Source of the DNA: Lysinibacillus capsici
GTDB lineage: Bacteria > Bacillota > Bacilli > Bacillales_A > Planococcaceae
Assembly: GCF_003367505.1 (NCBI RefSeq)
Contig: NZ_PXXX01000017.1
Coordinates: forward strand, 1-55,063
Direction of reading: 5' to 3'
Length of the DNA stretch: 55,063 nucleotides
The notes below the pieces were generated by a model. That model saw nothing but the letters and a program-made list of their open reading frames with translations, searched no databases and was not told the origin of the DNA. The first letter of the stretch is position 1, and each line of letters begins with the position of its first letter. Below are positions 21,656-31,631 of the stretch, in pieces. Made by a program: the position numbers and the translations under genes.

Positions 21656-22252
21656 ATGAGTACAGTATTAAGTGTTACAAAGCGCGAAACTGGGCATCGT
21701 TCAACATTAACCCAACTTAGAAAAGGGGGAGCCATTCCTGCAGTTATTTACGGCTACAAAGTAGATTCAACCCCAATTTCTATTGCTGCAAAAGATTTTA
21801 AAAAGTCCATTCAAAAAAATGGGCAAAATAGTGTGTTTTCGCTAGAGTTAGAGGGGAAAAAGGTGAATGCTGTTGTGTCGGAGATTCAGCAATGTTCATT
21901 GAAAGATGAAGTAAATCATATTGACTTTTTAGCCATTAATATGGCAGAAGAGCTAGAAGCTGATGTCCCGATTAAATTACTTGGACAGTCAGTTGGTGTG
22001 AGTGAGGGCGGTATTTTAATGCAGCCTAACTTAGAATTAAAAGTTAAAGTAAAGCCAACAGAGTTACCCGAATCAATTGATGTGGACATTTCATCGTTGA
22101 AAATTGGGGAATCCCTAACAGTAGCAGATATTCGCGATGCTACACCTGTTGAAATTATTAGTGAAGATGATTATATGTTAGTAACCATTGTGGCGCCTGT
22201 TTCTGTAGAGGAAGAGACTATAGAAAATGAAGAAGGGCAAGAGTCAGTATAA
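21656..22252 (+). CDS. rplY: 50S ribosomal protein L25 / general stress protein Ctc
   Basis: Binds 5S rRNA in the large ribosomal subunit. The 198 residues are the two-domain CTC form: N-terminal L25 domain (~1-92; [25 protein letters not shown] given as [19 protein letters not shown]) and a C-terminal beta domain (~95-190). AAGGGG lies about 12 bases from the ATG. It follows prs as in B. subtilis, separated by a terminator and a new promoter region of about 200 bases. Confidence 0.95.
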   Translation: MSTVLSVTKRETGHRSTLTQLRKGGAIPAVIYGYKVDSTPISIAAKDFKKSIQKNGQNSVFSLELEGKKVNAVVSEIQQCSLKDEVNHIDFLAINMAEELEADVPIKLLGQSVGVSEGGILMQPNLELKVKVKPTELPESIDVDISSLKIGESLTVADIRDATPVEIISEDDYMLVTIVAPVSVEEETIENEEGQESV

Positions 22253-22265
22253 AAGTAAATACGCT

Positions 22266-22311
22266 TAAGGCTAATAAGAAAGCTATAGCTTTCTTGTTAG
22301 CCTTATTTTTT
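22266..22311 (+). terminator. terminator after rplY
   Basis: Eighteen-bp stem (22266-22283 with 22288-22305, one G-U), TATA loop, TTTTTT tail. Confidence 0.95.
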
Positions 22312-22398
22312 ATGCCTTTTAACAATTGTACAAAATGCTTTCTAGGCGTGCTATATGGTAAAATAATGACTATTAGATTTGAAAGAAGAGAGGTACTT

Positions 22399-22965
22399 AT
22401 GAAAATTATCGTTGGTTTAGGAAACCCAGGTAAACCTTATGAGCATACAAGACATAATATTGGCTTTGATGTTATTGATGCGTTAGCAGAAAAATGGGGA
22501 ACACCTTTAACAAATTCAAAATTTAACGGGATGTACACAACTGTACATCGACCAGAAGGAAAGGTTCTACTTGTTAAACCATTAACATATATGAATTTAT
22601 CAGGGGAATGTGTTGGTCCTCTAATGGACTATTTTGACATAGAGGTAGAAGATTTAATTGTCATTTATGATGACTTGGATTTAGAGACAGGTAAATTACG
22701 TCTGCGACAAAAAGGGAGTGCAGGTGGTCATAACGGCATTAAATCATTAATTCAACATTTAGGCACTCAGGAATTTAATCGTATTCGAGTGGGCATTAAT
22801 CGCCCGCCAGCGGGCATGAAGGTAGCAGACTATGTCTTAGCTAAATTTTCGAAGGAAGACCAAGTTCTTATGCAAGACGCCATTGTAAATTCTGTAAACG
22901 CTGTTGAAGCATCTCTTTCAAAGCCGTTTCTTGATGTGATGAATCACTTTAACGCAAGCAAATAG
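22399..22965 (+). CDS. pth: peptidyl-tRNA hydrolase
   Basis: Releases tRNA from peptidyl-tRNA dropped by ribosomes. The 188 residues show [18 protein letters not shown], with N9 and the catalytic H19, [19 protein letters not shown] and [14 protein letters not shown] at 22399 follows GAGAGG; the same frame is open to 22294 but that part is the rplY terminator region. Also known as spoVC in B. subtilis. Confidence 0.96.
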   Translation: MKIIVGLGNPGKPYEHTRHNIGFDVIDALAEKWGTPLTNSKFNGMYTTVHRPEGKVLLVKPLTYMNLSGECVGPLMDYFDIEVEDLIVIYDDLDLETGKLRLRQKGSAGGHNGIKSLIQHLGTQEFNRIRVGINRPPAGMKVADYVLAKFSKEDQVLMQDAIVNSVNAVEASLSKPFLDVMNHFNASK

Positions 22966-23011
22966 ATGGAAGTAATAAAATTTCTGTTAAAGTTTTTGGA
23001 TAATTGGCATG

Positions 23012-23042
23012 GTGTAAGGTGAGTAATGAACTGCCTTACACT
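23012..23042 (+). other. hairpin after pth
   Basis: GTGTAAGGTG (23012-23021) pairs with the CTGCCTTACAC side (23032-23041), ten pairs with two G-U; followed by TATTATTA and no T-run, so termination is doubtful. Confidence 0.4.
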
Positions 23043-23140
23043 ATTATTACAGCTAATATTTGTAGTGAATAGTCTTAGCTACAGGTAAAAATTAATTCTC
23101 TAATTTTCAAGTTATTGCAATGAGGATGACAGTGAAAAGT

Positions 23141-23169
23141 GCATAATCCTTTTTATAAATGTCTATACT
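23141..23169 (+). promoter_or_regulatory. possible forespore sigma promoter for fin
   Basis: GCATAA (23141-23146) fits a sigma-F/sigma-G -35; about 17 bases on, CTATACT (23163-23169) is a poor -10. fin is made under sigma-F and sigma-G in B. subtilis, so position and logic fit but the match is weak. Confidence 0.3.
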
Positions 23170-23206
23170 TTAAGTAGAAAGTTGCTTAAAGGAGGATGAT
23201 TTGGAG

Positions 23207-23434
23207 ATGTCAGTTCGCTATCGATGTCGGCATTGTGAAGTAGAAATAGGGACACTACCATTTGATGCAGATGATACAATTCGAAAGTTGCATATTTTCG
23301 AATTGGGAGAAGCGGATGATTATGTTGAGAAAGATCAACATGGTCAAACGACTGTGCACTGCATTTGTGAGCAATGTGAGGATTCGCTGAGACAATATCC
23401 AGATTATCACGCACTCAATAAATGGATTCAATAA
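23207..23434 (+). CDS. fin: anti-sigma-F factor Fin (YabK)
   Basis: Inhibits RNA polymerase carrying sigma-F and helps the switch to sigma-G in the forespore. The 75 residues have two zinc-knuckle pairs, CRHC near the start and CEQC near residue 58, and end in the family's YPDYHALNKWIQ. I use ATG at 23207 (AAAGGAGG ten bases upstream); TTG at 23201 would add two residues. Position between pth and mfd is conserved. Confidence 0.9.
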   Translation: MSVRYRCRHCEVEIGTLPFDADDTIRKLHIFELGEADDYVEKDQHGQTTVHCICEQCEDSLRQYPDYHALNKWIQ

Positions 23435-23444
23435 TTGGAAGGAT

Positions 23445-23479
23445 GCTTTGACACACTTATGTGTGTTCAAGGCTTTTTC
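23445..23479 (+). terminator. terminator after fin
   Basis: Stem 23445-23456 with 23461-23473 (one bulged T, one G-U), TTAT loop, TTTTTCC tail. Confidence 0.7.
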
Positions 23480-23574
23480 CATTTCATAAAACAGCCATTA
23501 ATAGAGATATGTAAAATAACACTAGAATAATAGAAATAAAAATATAGAATTTATGCTGAAAGGAGCTTTTGACT

Positions 23575-26500
23575 GTGGAGGTTTTACGACAGCTTGTGTC
23601 GCAAGATAAACATATTACATCATTTTTAAAGGAAATTCAGAGCGGTCAAACTGCATCACAGCTTATAACAGGTTTAACAGGAAGCGCACGCCCAGTAATG
23701 GTTGATGTGTTATTTGAATATGTAAAGAAGCCAATCTACATTATCTCTCCTAATCTATTGCAGGCACAAAAAATGGTGGATGAGCTTGCTGGACTATTAG
23801 GCGAGGAACATGTTCACTATTACCCTGCGGATGAATTTATTGCAGCTGATCTTTCTGTGGCTTCACCAGAACTTCGCGCGGAGCGAATCGCGACGCTCGA
23901 TTGCTTAGCTAGAGGGGAGAAAGCCGTATATGTAATACCTGTGGCTGGTCTACGTAAAATAATGCAACCAAAAGAACACTGGCTACATTATTTTTTACAA
24001 ACCGCATTAGGCGAAGATGTTGAAATTGATAAATGGTTGCAAACGTTAGTTGAGATGGGCTATGTACGGAATTCAATGGTGACATCACCTGGAGAGTTCG
24101 CATTACGTGGGGGAATTTTAGATATTTATCCACCTTATTTAGAATCACCAATTCGTATTGAATTATTTGATACAGAGGTTGATTCCATACGAACATTTTC
24201 AGCAGATGACCAACGTTCTATTGATAAATTACAAAAAATTCGTATTCTTCCTGCTTCTGAGGTCATTCTTACGAAATCAGAAAGACAGGCATTAGCAGAC
24301 CGTTTAGAAGTGGCATTAGCAGCCAGCCTAAAGAAGGTGAAAAAGCAGGAGACGAAAGAACTTCTGTATCAGCATATTCAATATGATATTGAGTTGCTAC
24401 AGCAAGGAAATTTACCTGATTATGTAAACAAATATGGCTCATTATTATACGATAAAACAGCCTTTTTGGGAGATTACTTTGAACATGATGGTATTGTGCT
24501 TTTTGACGAACTTGGACGTATTCAAGAGGTAATGGATGCATGGGAACGTGAAGAGGATGAATGGTTTTTATCTTTAATCGAAGAGGGAAAAATGGTTCAT
24601 GATGTCAAACCTGCCTTCTCATTAAAAGAAATATTGGCGATGTTGTCACAACAAAAGCTTTCATTTTCATTATTTTCGCGAACATTTGCAGGGATTACGT
24701 TTACTAAAACAACCAACTTTTCTTGCAAGCCTATGCAGCAATTTCATGGACAAATGTCCTTGCTTCAAAGTGAGGTTGAACGCTGGTTACTTGGCAAATT
24801 TACAGTTCTCATCATAGCAAGAGATAAAGAACGAGTGAAAAGAGTTCAGCAAATGCTTGAAGAATACGATATTCATACAGCGATAGGTGAGCCAACAGAA
24901 CCTGGTATTTATATTGTAGATGGTGGCTTGTCGAGTGGCTTTGAATTGCCCCTGCAGCGTTTAGCGATTGTAACAGAAGACGAGCTCTTTAAACAGCAGG
25001 CAAAGAAAAAAGCACGCACACAAAAAATGACCAATGCTGAACGTATTAAAAGTTATACGGAAATTAAGCCAGGTGATTATGTTGTACATGTTCATCATGG
25101 GATTGGTAAATATATTGGTGTAGAGACATTAGAGGTTAATGGTACACATAAGGATTACCTGCATATTCGATATCGTGCAGACGATAAATTATATGTCCCT
25201 GTAGAGCAAATAGACTTAATCCAAAAATATGTGGCGTCAGAGGATCGTGAACCAAAGCTACATAAATTAGGTGGAGCAGAGTGGAAAAAGGCTAAAGCGA
25301 AGGTATCCTCTGCTGTACAGGATATTGCAGATGATTTAATAAAGCTGTATGCAAAGCGTGAAGCAGAGAAAGGTCATGCTTTTACACCTGATAACGACGA
25401 CCAACGTAATTTTGAAGCGATGTTCCCTTATGAGGAAACAGAGGATCAGCTACGTTCAATTGTTGAAGTAAAACGAGATATGGAACGTGAACGCCCTATG
25501 GATCGTTTAGTCTGTGGCGATGTAGGCTATGGTAAGACAGAGGTAGCCATTCGTGCCGCATTTAAGGCTATTCAAGATGGAAAGCAAGTGGCATTCCTTG
25601 TCCCTACTACTATCTTGGCTCAGCAACACTATGAGACAATTCGTGAGCGCTTTCAGGATTTCGCCATTAATGTTGGATTGTTATCTCGCTTCCGTTCGAA
25701 AAAAGAGCAAACAGCCACATTAAAAGGCTTAAAAGAAGGCCGAGTCGATATAGTTATTGGAACACACCGTATTTTATCTAAAGATTTAATTTTCCAAGAC
25801 CTTGGCCTGTTAATTGTGGATGAAGAGCAACGTTTTGGTGTGACACATAAGGAAAAAATTAAACAGTTAAAGACAAATGTCGATGTCTTAACTTTAACTG
25901 CTACACCAATCCCAAGGACTCTTCATATGTCCATGGTAGGGGTCCGAGATTTATCTGTTATTGAAACGCCTCCTGCTAATCGCTTCCCAGTTCAAACATA
26001 TGTGATGGAGCACAGTGGTGCATTAGTACGAGAAGCTATTGAGAGGGAAATGGCACGTGGCGGACAAGTATTTTATTTATATAATCGGGTTGAGGATATG
26101 GCTCGAAGGGTTGAGGAGATTCAAGTACTCGTCCCTGAAGCACGTATAGGCTTTGCTCATGGAAAAATGACTGAGTCAGAGCTAGAATCAGTGATTTTAG
26201 CCTTTTTAGAGGGCGATTATGATGTGCTTGTTACGACAACAATTATCGAGACTGGTGTCGATATACCGAATGTAAATACATTAATAGTCCATGATGCTGA
26301 TCGCATGGGCTTAGCACAGCTCTACCAATTACGCGGGCGCGTTGGACGTTCTAACAGAGTAGCTTATGCATATTTTATGTACCAACGCGACAAAGTTCTG
26401 ACAGATGTAGCGGAGCAACGTTTACAAGCAATTAAAGAATTTACAGAGCTTGGCTCAGGCTTTAAAATTGCGATGCGAGATTTATCTATTCGGGGCGCAG

Positions 26501-27087
26501 GAAACTTACTTGGAGCGCAGCAACATGGCTTTATTGATTCAGTTGGCTTTGATTTATATTCACAAATGCTTCAGGATGCCATCGCGGAACGTCAAACAGG
26601 CGTGAAAAAAGAAGAAAAGCCAGATATAGAGATTTTGCTGAGTATTGATGCTTATATTCCAGACGCTTACATTCCAGATGGTTATCAAAAGATCCAAATG
26701 TATAAACGAATTAAAGCCATGGATCAGGTGGAGGAGTATGACGAAATCATGGAGGAATTAGAGGATCGATTTGGCGATCTTCCAATTGAAACAGAGCGTT
26801 TACTTCGAATAGCACGAATGAAAGTTTGGGGCTTAGGTGCGGGAGTAGTATCTGTAAAGGAGAAGCAAAAACTTATTACAATACTATTGTCAGAACAAGG
26901 GACGGCAAGTGTCGATGGCAGTAAGATTATTGAAGAATCGATGAAATTCGAGCGTGCTGTTGGTTTTGGTATGGATGGCATGCAGTTAAAATTAACAATA
27001 GATGAACGCAAGAGTGGGAAATATCAACCCTTTGATATGTTGGAAGAGCTAATGCAAATTATTGATAAAGCAAAAAAGCAGCCATAA
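23575..27087 (+). CDS. mfd: transcription-repair coupling factor Mfd
   Basis: Removes RNA polymerase stalled at DNA damage and recruits UvrA. The 1170 residues run: UvrB-homology region (~1-480), RNA polymerase-interacting CarD-like domain (~490-560, IKPGDYVVHVHHGIGKY given as GDYVVHVHHGIG), RecG-type helicase with Walker A GDVGYGKT (648-655), DEEQ (749-752) and TATPIPRTL, then the C-terminal D7 domain. GTG at 23575 gives nine bases of spacing from AAAGGAG; TTG at 23569 is the alternative. A 22-bp terminator follows. Confidence 0.97.
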   Translation: MEVLRQLVSQDKHITSFLKEIQSGQTASQLITGLTGSARPVMVDVLFEYVKKPIYIISPNLLQAQKMVDELAGLLGEEHVHYYPADEFIAADLSVASPELRAERIATLDCLARGEKAVYVIPVAGLRKIMQPKEHWLHYFLQTALGEDVEIDKWLQTLVEMGYVRNSMVTSPGEFALRGGILDIYPPYLESPIRIELFDTEVDSIRTFSADDQRSIDKLQKIRILPASEVILTKSERQALADRLEVALAASLKKVKKQETKELLYQHIQYDIELLQQGNLPDYVNKYGSLLYDKTAFLGDYFEHDGIVLFDELGRIQEVMDAWEREEDEWFLSLIEEGKMVHDVKPAFSLKEILAMLSQQKLSFSLFSRTFAGITFTKTTNFSCKPMQQFHGQMSLLQSEVERWLLGKFTVLIIARDKERVKRVQQMLEEYDIHTAIGEPTEPGIYIVDGGLSSGFELPLQRLAIVTEDELFKQQAKKKARTQKMTNAERIKSYTEIKPGDYVVHVHHGIGKYIGVETLEVNGTHKDYLHIRYRADDKLYVPVEQIDLIQKYVASEDREPKLHKLGGAEWKKAKAKVSSAVQDIADDLIKLYAKREAEKGHAFTPDNDDQRNFEAMFPYEETEDQLRSIVEVKRDMERERPMDRLVCGDVGYGKTEVAIRAAFKAIQDGKQVAFLVPTTILAQQHYETIRERFQDFAINVGLLSRFRSKKEQTATLKGLKEGRVDIVIGTHRILSKDLIFQDLGLLIVDEEQRFGVTHKEKIKQLKTNVDVLTLTATPIPRTLHMSMVGVRDLSVIETPPANRFPVQTYVMEHSGALVREAIEREMARGGQVFYLYNRVEDMARRVEEIQVLVPEARIGFAHGKMTESELESVILAFLEGDYDVLVTTTIIETGVDIPNVNTLIVHDADRMGLAQLYQLRGRVGRSNRVAYAYFMYQRDKVLTDVAEQRLQAIKEFTELGSGFKIAMRDLSIRGAGNLLGAQQHGFIDSVGFDLYSQMLQDAIAERQTGVKKEEKPDIEILLSIDAYIPDAYIPDGYQKIQMYKRIKAMDQVEEYDEIMEELEDRFGDLPIETERLLRIARMKVWGLGAGVVSVKEKQKLITILLSEQGTASVDGSKIIEESMKFERAVGFGMDGMQLKLTIDERKSGKYQPFDMLEELMQIIDKAKKQP

Positions 27088-27092
27088 TAGTT

Positions 27093-27144
27093 AAAAGGCT
27101 AATCTTATCTTTTACCATAAAAGATAAGATTAGCCTTTTTCATG
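27093..27144 (+). terminator. terminator after mfd
   Basis: Perfect 22-bp stem (27093-27114 with 27118-27139), three-base loop, TT tail continuing the T-run. Confidence 0.95.
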
Positions 27145-27328
27145 TTGCTTCAGTAATCATCATCTCTAACATATTTGCTCACAGGAATAATTGATTTTTT
27201 TCCAATATTTTTTATGAATTAATTATAGAAACTTATTCCTTGGGTAATCTAATAAAGAGTTGATTGATGTAATACCGTTTTTTGAAAAAAATTGATTGAT
27301 GGTTGTGAAATCCTTTTTCTTCAGTTTT

Positions 27329-27359
27329 TGCATAGATTGCTCAAATAAAAACCATACTA
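27329..27359 (+). promoter_or_regulatory. sigma-G promoter for spoVT
   Basis: TGCATA (27329-27334), 18-base spacer, CATACTA (27353-27359): an excellent match to the forespore sigma-G consensus. spoVT is a known sigma-G gene. Nothing else is evident in 27145-27402. Confidence 0.8.
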
Positions 27360-27402
27360 TTATTGAATTAAAATTTCATTGTAGCGAAAGCGAGGCATTA
27401 GA

Positions 27403-27939
27403 ATGAAGGCAACAGGAATTGTTCGTCGTATTGATGATTTAGGGCGTGTAGTTATTCCAAAAGAAATTCGTAGGACGCTACGTATTCGTGAAGGCGACCC
27501 GCTTGAAATTTATACGGACCGTGAAGGCGAAGTCATTTTAAAGAAATATTCTCCCATCAATGATTTGGGGGAATTTGCAAGAGAATATGTTGAAACACTT
27601 TATGAAACGATGGGCACACCAGCATTTGTCACTGACCGTGATGAAGTAATCGCTGTTGCAGGGATAGGGAAAAAGGAATATATAAATCGTCGCATTACGT
27701 CCTTTGCGGAAAGCTTTATGGACGAACGCTCCACAAAAATAGAAAAAATGGAGACAACGATTGAAATTGTCCCTGGACAATATGAGCAGGTAAAATCATA
27801 TTGTGCGACACCTATTATGGTGAATGGTGACCCAATAGGCTGTATTATCGTCTTGTCTAAAGTACACTTTGTTGGTGAGGTAGAAGTCAAAGTAGTGGAA
27901 ACAGCTGCAAACTTCTTAGCAAAACAAATGAATAGTTAA
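27403..27939 (+). CDS. spoVT: stage V sporulation protein T
   Basis: Forespore regulator that raises or lowers sigma-G genes. The 178 residues join an AbrB-like DNA-binding domain (1-50: MKATGIVRRIDDLGRVVIPKE, key part RRIDDLGRVVIP) to a C-terminal GAF-like domain (~56-178) that probably senses a small ligand. The first domain closely resembles the abrB product of this window. ATG start with GCGAGG upstream. Transcribed alone from its sigma-G promoter. Confidence 0.97.
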   Translation: MKATGIVRRIDDLGRVVIPKEIRRTLRIREGDPLEIYTDREGEVILKKYSPINDLGEFAREYVETLYETMGTPAFVTDRDEVIAVAGIGKKEYINRRITSFAESFMDERSTKIEKMETTIEIVPGQYEQVKSYCATPIMVNGDPIGCIIVLSKVHFVGEVEVKVVETAANFLAKQMNS

Positions 27940-27946
27940 TGCATGG

Positions 27947-27990
27947 AAAAGTTATTGCGATGACCTTTAAGGCTGAACAATAACTTTTTT
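27947..27990 (+). terminator. terminator after spoVT
   Basis: AAAAGTTATTG (27947-27957) pairs with CAATAACTTTT (27978-27988), 20-base loop, T-run within the right arm. Confidence 0.75.
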
Positions 27991-28097
27991 GCGTACATAA
28001 GGATGAATCATTATAGGAACAGTAGTGCCACCTTGCACGTCAAACTTTTGAGATATGCTATACTATTGGCATTGTTAAGAAGGAAAGAGGGCAATTT

Positions 28098-29720
28098 ATG
28101 TCGCAACGTTTTGGTATGAAAAGCTACATGAAGGGTGCCGCCTTATTGACGATAGCAGCCCTTATTGTAAAAGTTCTTAGTGCCATTTACCGTGTGCCTT
28201 TTCAAAATCTAGTAGGTGATGAAGGCTTTTATATCTATCAACAGGTATATCCAGTTATTTCAATCTTCGTTGTTTGGACATCTAGTGGCTTTGCTATAGC
28301 CATTTCTAAAATGCTTGCAGACAATGATTGTATTGTTGATACAATAGAACGTGATGAAAGACGTCGCACTATAACACAGGTAGTTTTCAGGTATTTAACG
28401 GTATTATCACTACTGTTTTTTGCCATTTTATTTGGAGGTGCTGAAAAGATTGCCCATTTAATGGGAGATATTCAATTAGCACCACTTATTCGTACAGGCT
28501 CCTTAGTAGTATTGGTTATGCCGGCGTTGGCTATTTTAAAAGGTAGCTTTCAATCTAGAGCAATTATGGAGCCTATTGCTTATGCCCAAGTACTTGAACA
28601 AACAGTGAGAGTAACTGTCATATTAGCAGGTACCTTTCTTATTATGACAACGACTAAATCTCTTTATGATGCAGGAAAAATGGCTGTTATCGGTACAGTA
28701 ATTGGAGAAATTACAGCCTTGCTATTACTTGCTTATATCTCATATAAACGATTTGGTCTACTGCAAGTTAAACAACATCTACAACGTAATCCAAGTTTAC
28801 CTATCATTAAAGAGGTCACTTGGCTCAGCTTGAGTGTCAGTATGAGTGGTCTACTACTACTTGGCTATCAATTGGTCGATTCATTTACAATCTATTCTTC
28901 ATTAATTGATAATGGGATGACTCCTACAATTGCAAAGGAAACGAAGGGTATTTATGATCGAGGACAACCGTTAGTTCAACTAGGTGTTGTCATTGCATCC
29001 TCATTGTCGTTGGCCATTGTGCCACTTGTCGCCCATTTGTCGAAAAAACAAGCGGGACGTAGTGCAGTACCATTCATACAATTAACATACAAAGCATCCG
29101 TCCTGTTCGGCTGGTCTGCTGCACTAGGCTTAATGCTAGTTATGCCTTATTTAAATGAAATGCTTTTTAAAACCAACTCCTTATCGGAAGTATTGATTGT
29201 CTATGTATTTCAAATTGTCCCTTTGTCGATTATCCTTACATTTACAGCGATCTTACAAGGCTATGGAAAATTAAAAAAACCAGCTTTATTTCTCATAATT
29301 GGTTTTCTAATAAAAATTATATTAAATGTACGTTTAATTGGTGGATTAGGTGTACTAGGAGCTGCCATCGCAAATGATATAGGATTATTATTAACAGCAA
29401 CCTTGCTAATTATTTATTTAAAAACATTGACTGGCATTCAATTAGCTTCAGGCGCATTTTATAAAAAAGTAGGTATAGCCTCCTTCAGTATGACAATCGT
29501 CGTTCTTATATGGTTACAGCTAGTATCGTCCTTGTTAAACCATTTGATGTCTTCACGTATGATAGCTATGGTGGCGGGTTTGACAGCAGTATCTATTGGG
29601 GCGTTTGTTATGCTAACAATTATTGCAAAGAAAAGAGTACTAATAGAAAAAGAATGGTATTTACTGCCGTTTGGACGTAGAATGGCTGTTTACCAACTTT
29701 GGCTAAATTCAAGGAAGTAG
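28098..29720 (+). CDS. yabM: polysaccharide biosynthesis / lipid-flippase-like membrane protein (YabM, SpoVB-type)
   Basis: Integral membrane protein of the MATE/MVF (MOP) flippase superfamily, 540 residues with about 14 hydrophobic segments. The N-terminal GAALLTIAALIVKVLSAIYRVPFQN (core IVKVLSAIYRVPFQN) is typical of the SpoVB/YabM branch related to the lipid II flippase. It probably moves a lipid-linked sugar; the substrate is not known. ATG start with AAGGAAAGAGGG upstream. The yabN start lies eight bases beyond the stop. Confidence 0.88.
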   Translation: MSQRFGMKSYMKGAALLTIAALIVKVLSAIYRVPFQNLVGDEGFYIYQQVYPVISIFVVWTSSGFAIAISKMLADNDCIVDTIERDERRRTITQVVFRYLTVLSLLFFAILFGGAEKIAHLMGDIQLAPLIRTGSLVVLVMPALAILKGSFQSRAIMEPIAYAQVLEQTVRVTVILAGTFLIMTTTKSLYDAGKMAVIGTVIGEITALLLLAYISYKRFGLLQVKQHLQRNPSLPIIKEVTWLSLSVSMSGLLLLGYQLVDSFTIYSSLIDNGMTPTIAKETKGIYDRGQPLVQLGVVIASSLSLAIVPLVAHLSKKQAGRSAVPFIQLTYKASVLFGWSAALGLMLVMPYLNEMLFKTNSLSEVLIVYVFQIVPLSIILTFTAILQGYGKLKKPALFLIIGFLIKIILNVRLIGGLGVLGAAIANDIGLLLTATLLIIYLKTLTGIQLASGAFYKKVGIASFSMTIVVLIWLQLVSSLLNHLMSSRMIAMVAGLTAVSIGAFVMLTIIAKKRVLIEKEWYLLPFGRRMAVYQLWLNSRK

Positions 29721-29728
29721 GTGTAATA

Positions 29729-31189
29729 TTGAATACATTAACAATTATTGGTTTAGGTGCAGGTGACTTTAATCAGCTGCAAATGGGTGTTTATAAAAAA
29801 TTAAAGGCTGCTAAAAAATTATATGTACGAACAGTGGATCATCCGGTTTTAGAGGAATTAGCAGCAGAGGGTGTGGGATTTGAAAGTTTTGACGACGTTT
29901 ATGAAAAACACGATACATTTCAACCTGTGTATGCAGAAATAGCTGATTCTCTTATAGAAGCTACCGCTGTTGAGGATGTTATGTATGCTGTGCCAGGGCA
30001 TCCACTAGTTGCAGAGCAAACAGTGCAATTACTTATTGCAGCCGCAAATGAAGGGAAAATTGAGCTAGTCATTGAGGGTGGTCAGAGTTTTTTAGATCCC
30101 ATTTTTGGTGTGTTAAAAATAGATCCAATTGAAGGCTTTCAATTACTTGATGGTACTAGTTTTTCAATGCATGACATTAACATGCGTCAGCATATCTTGA
30201 TCGCTCAAGTATACGATACATTCAGTGCATCAGAAGTGAAGCTAACGTTGATGGAGAAATATGATGATGAGTATCCTGTGACAGTTGTGACAGCGGCTGG
30301 ATCTTCACAGGAACAGATTGTCACAGTGCCACTCTATGAACTCGATCAAAGTGTAGAAGTAAATAATTTAACAACAGTCTATGTACCACCTGTAAAATCA
30401 CAGGAGGAGTCATTAAGAGATTGGACAACATTCCGTCAAATCATTGCAACGCTGAGAGGTCCAAATGGCTGTCCTTGGGATCAAAAGCAAACACATGAGT
30501 CGTTGAAAAAATATCTACTTGAGGAAGCACATGAATACTTGGCTGCGGTCGATGCTGAGGATGATTTTGCTATGATTGAGGAACTTGGTGATGTGTTGTT
30601 ACAAGTATTTTTGAATGCACAAATTGGAGAAGATCAAGGTTATTTTACACTTGAAGATGTGTTAGCTTCGATTAGTAAAAAAATGATTCGCCGCCATCCG
30701 CACGTTTTTGGGGATGTTGCAGTAGAAGATGCAGATGATGTCGTGGCTAATTGGGAGGCTATTAAAGCTGAGGAAAAAGAAACTAGCGACAAACCTTTAT
30801 TAGACGAAGAATATAGAGCATCTTCGGCATTACAGACAGCCTACAATTATCAAAAAAGAGCTGCAAAAGTGGGCTTTGATTGGCCAGATGTGGAGGGAGC
30901 ATGGGATAAATTTACCGAGGAATGGCAGGAATTTCGCCATGAGGTGACGAAAGGCTCTAATGCGTCCCGTCTTGATGAATTTGGCGATGTATTGTTCACA
31001 TTAGTAAACTTAGCACGTTTCTATAAATTATCACCAGAAGAAGCCATGCTACATGCAAATGAGAAATTTGCAAGACGTTTCGGCTATGTTGAGCAACAGG
31101 TAAAAGCAAGTGGAAAACCATTTTCCGATTTTACATTAGAACAATTAGATGCATTTTGGAATGAAGCAAAGCAACTAGAAAAGGAGTAA
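29729..31189 (+). CDS. yabN: YabN: tetrapyrrole-methylase-like plus MazG NTP pyrophosphohydrolase
   Basis: Fusion of an N-terminal tetrapyrrole-methylase-fold domain (residues ~1-220; IIGLGAGDFNQL, VPGHPLVAEQTV) and a C-terminal MazG domain that hydrolyses NTPs, presumably cleaning aberrant nucleotides. The MazG metal site is EEAHE from 265 and EELGD from 284; a second MazG half follows (EEWQEF, DEFGD near 420-440). TTG at 29729 follows GTAGGTG and gives 486 residues, close to the 489 of B. subtilis; the longer frame from 29699 runs into yabM. Confidence 0.9.
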   Translation: MNTLTIIGLGAGDFNQLQMGVYKKLKAAKKLYVRTVDHPVLEELAAEGVGFESFDDVYEKHDTFQPVYAEIADSLIEATAVEDVMYAVPGHPLVAEQTVQLLIAAANEGKIELVIEGGQSFLDPIFGVLKIDPIEGFQLLDGTSFSMHDINMRQHILIAQVYDTFSASEVKLTLMEKYDDEYPVTVVTAAGSSQEQIVTVPLYELDQSVEVNNLTTVYVPPVKSQEESLRDWTTFRQIIATLRGPNGCPWDQKQTHESLKKYLLEEAHEYLAAVDAEDDFAMIEELGDVLLQVFLNAQIGEDQGYFTLEDVLASISKKMIRRHPHVFGDVAVEDADDVVANWEAIKAEEKETSDKPLLDEEYRASSALQTAYNYQKRAAKVGFDWPDVEGAWDKFTEEWQEFRHEVTKGSNASRLDEFGDVLFTLVNLARFYKLSPEEAMLHANEKFARRFGYVEQQVKASGKPFSDFTLEQLDAFWNEAKQLEKE

Positions 31190-31193
31190 GATT

Positions 31194-31484
31194 ATGAGAT
31201 TAGATAAGTTTTTAAAAGTATCCCGTTTAATAAAACGCCGTACTTTAGCCAAAGAAGTGGCCGATCAAGGACGTATTACAATCAATGAAAAGATTGCAAA
31301 AGCAAGTAGTACAGTGAAAGCTGGTGATGAGCTTGCTATCCGTTTTGGTCAAAAAATAGTAACGGCACGTGTAGAAGAAATACGTGATACTGTGAAAAAA
31401 GAAGATGCAGCAAAAATGTTTACCATTTTGAAAGAAGAACGACTTGAAAAGATTGAGCCTGAATTTATTGATGATGAGGATTAA
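31194..31484 (+). CDS. rqcP: RqcP, S4-domain ribosome quality-control factor (YabO)
   Basis: Binds the 50S-peptidyl-tRNA complex with RqcH and drives poly-alanine tailing of stalled chains. The 96 residues start MRLDKFLKVSRLIKRRTLAKE, an S4 RNA-binding domain (here shown by LDKFLKVSRLIKRRTLA), followed by a basic strand and an acidic tail of about 15 residues that is longer than in B. subtilis (86 residues). ATG lies two bases after the yabN stop codon region, so translation is coupled. Confidence 0.94.
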   Translation: MRLDKFLKVSRLIKRRTLAKEVADQGRITINEKIAKASSTVKAGDELAIRFGQKIVTARVEEIRDTVKKEDAAKMFTILKEERLEKIEPEFIDDED

Positions 31485-31567
31485 AGCTAAATTTATTTTC
31501 TAGCCCTCCTATTGTTGTCCCGCCTTTCTTTTTGTAGGTGAAAGTATGATACAACTTAAATAAAGTT

Positions 31568-31597
31568 GTCATGCTTTGAAGGTTGTCCGCATAAAGT
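31568..31597 (+). promoter_or_regulatory. sigma-E-like promoter for yabP-yabQ
   Basis: GTCATGCT (31568-31575), 14-base spacer, CATAAAGT (31590-31597), close to the sigma-E pattern (GTCATATT / CATACANT). yabP and yabQ are mother-cell genes in B. subtilis. Confidence 0.5.
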
Positions 31598-31631
31598 GAA
31601 CAGAAGCTAGGACGACTAAAGGAGGAAAAAA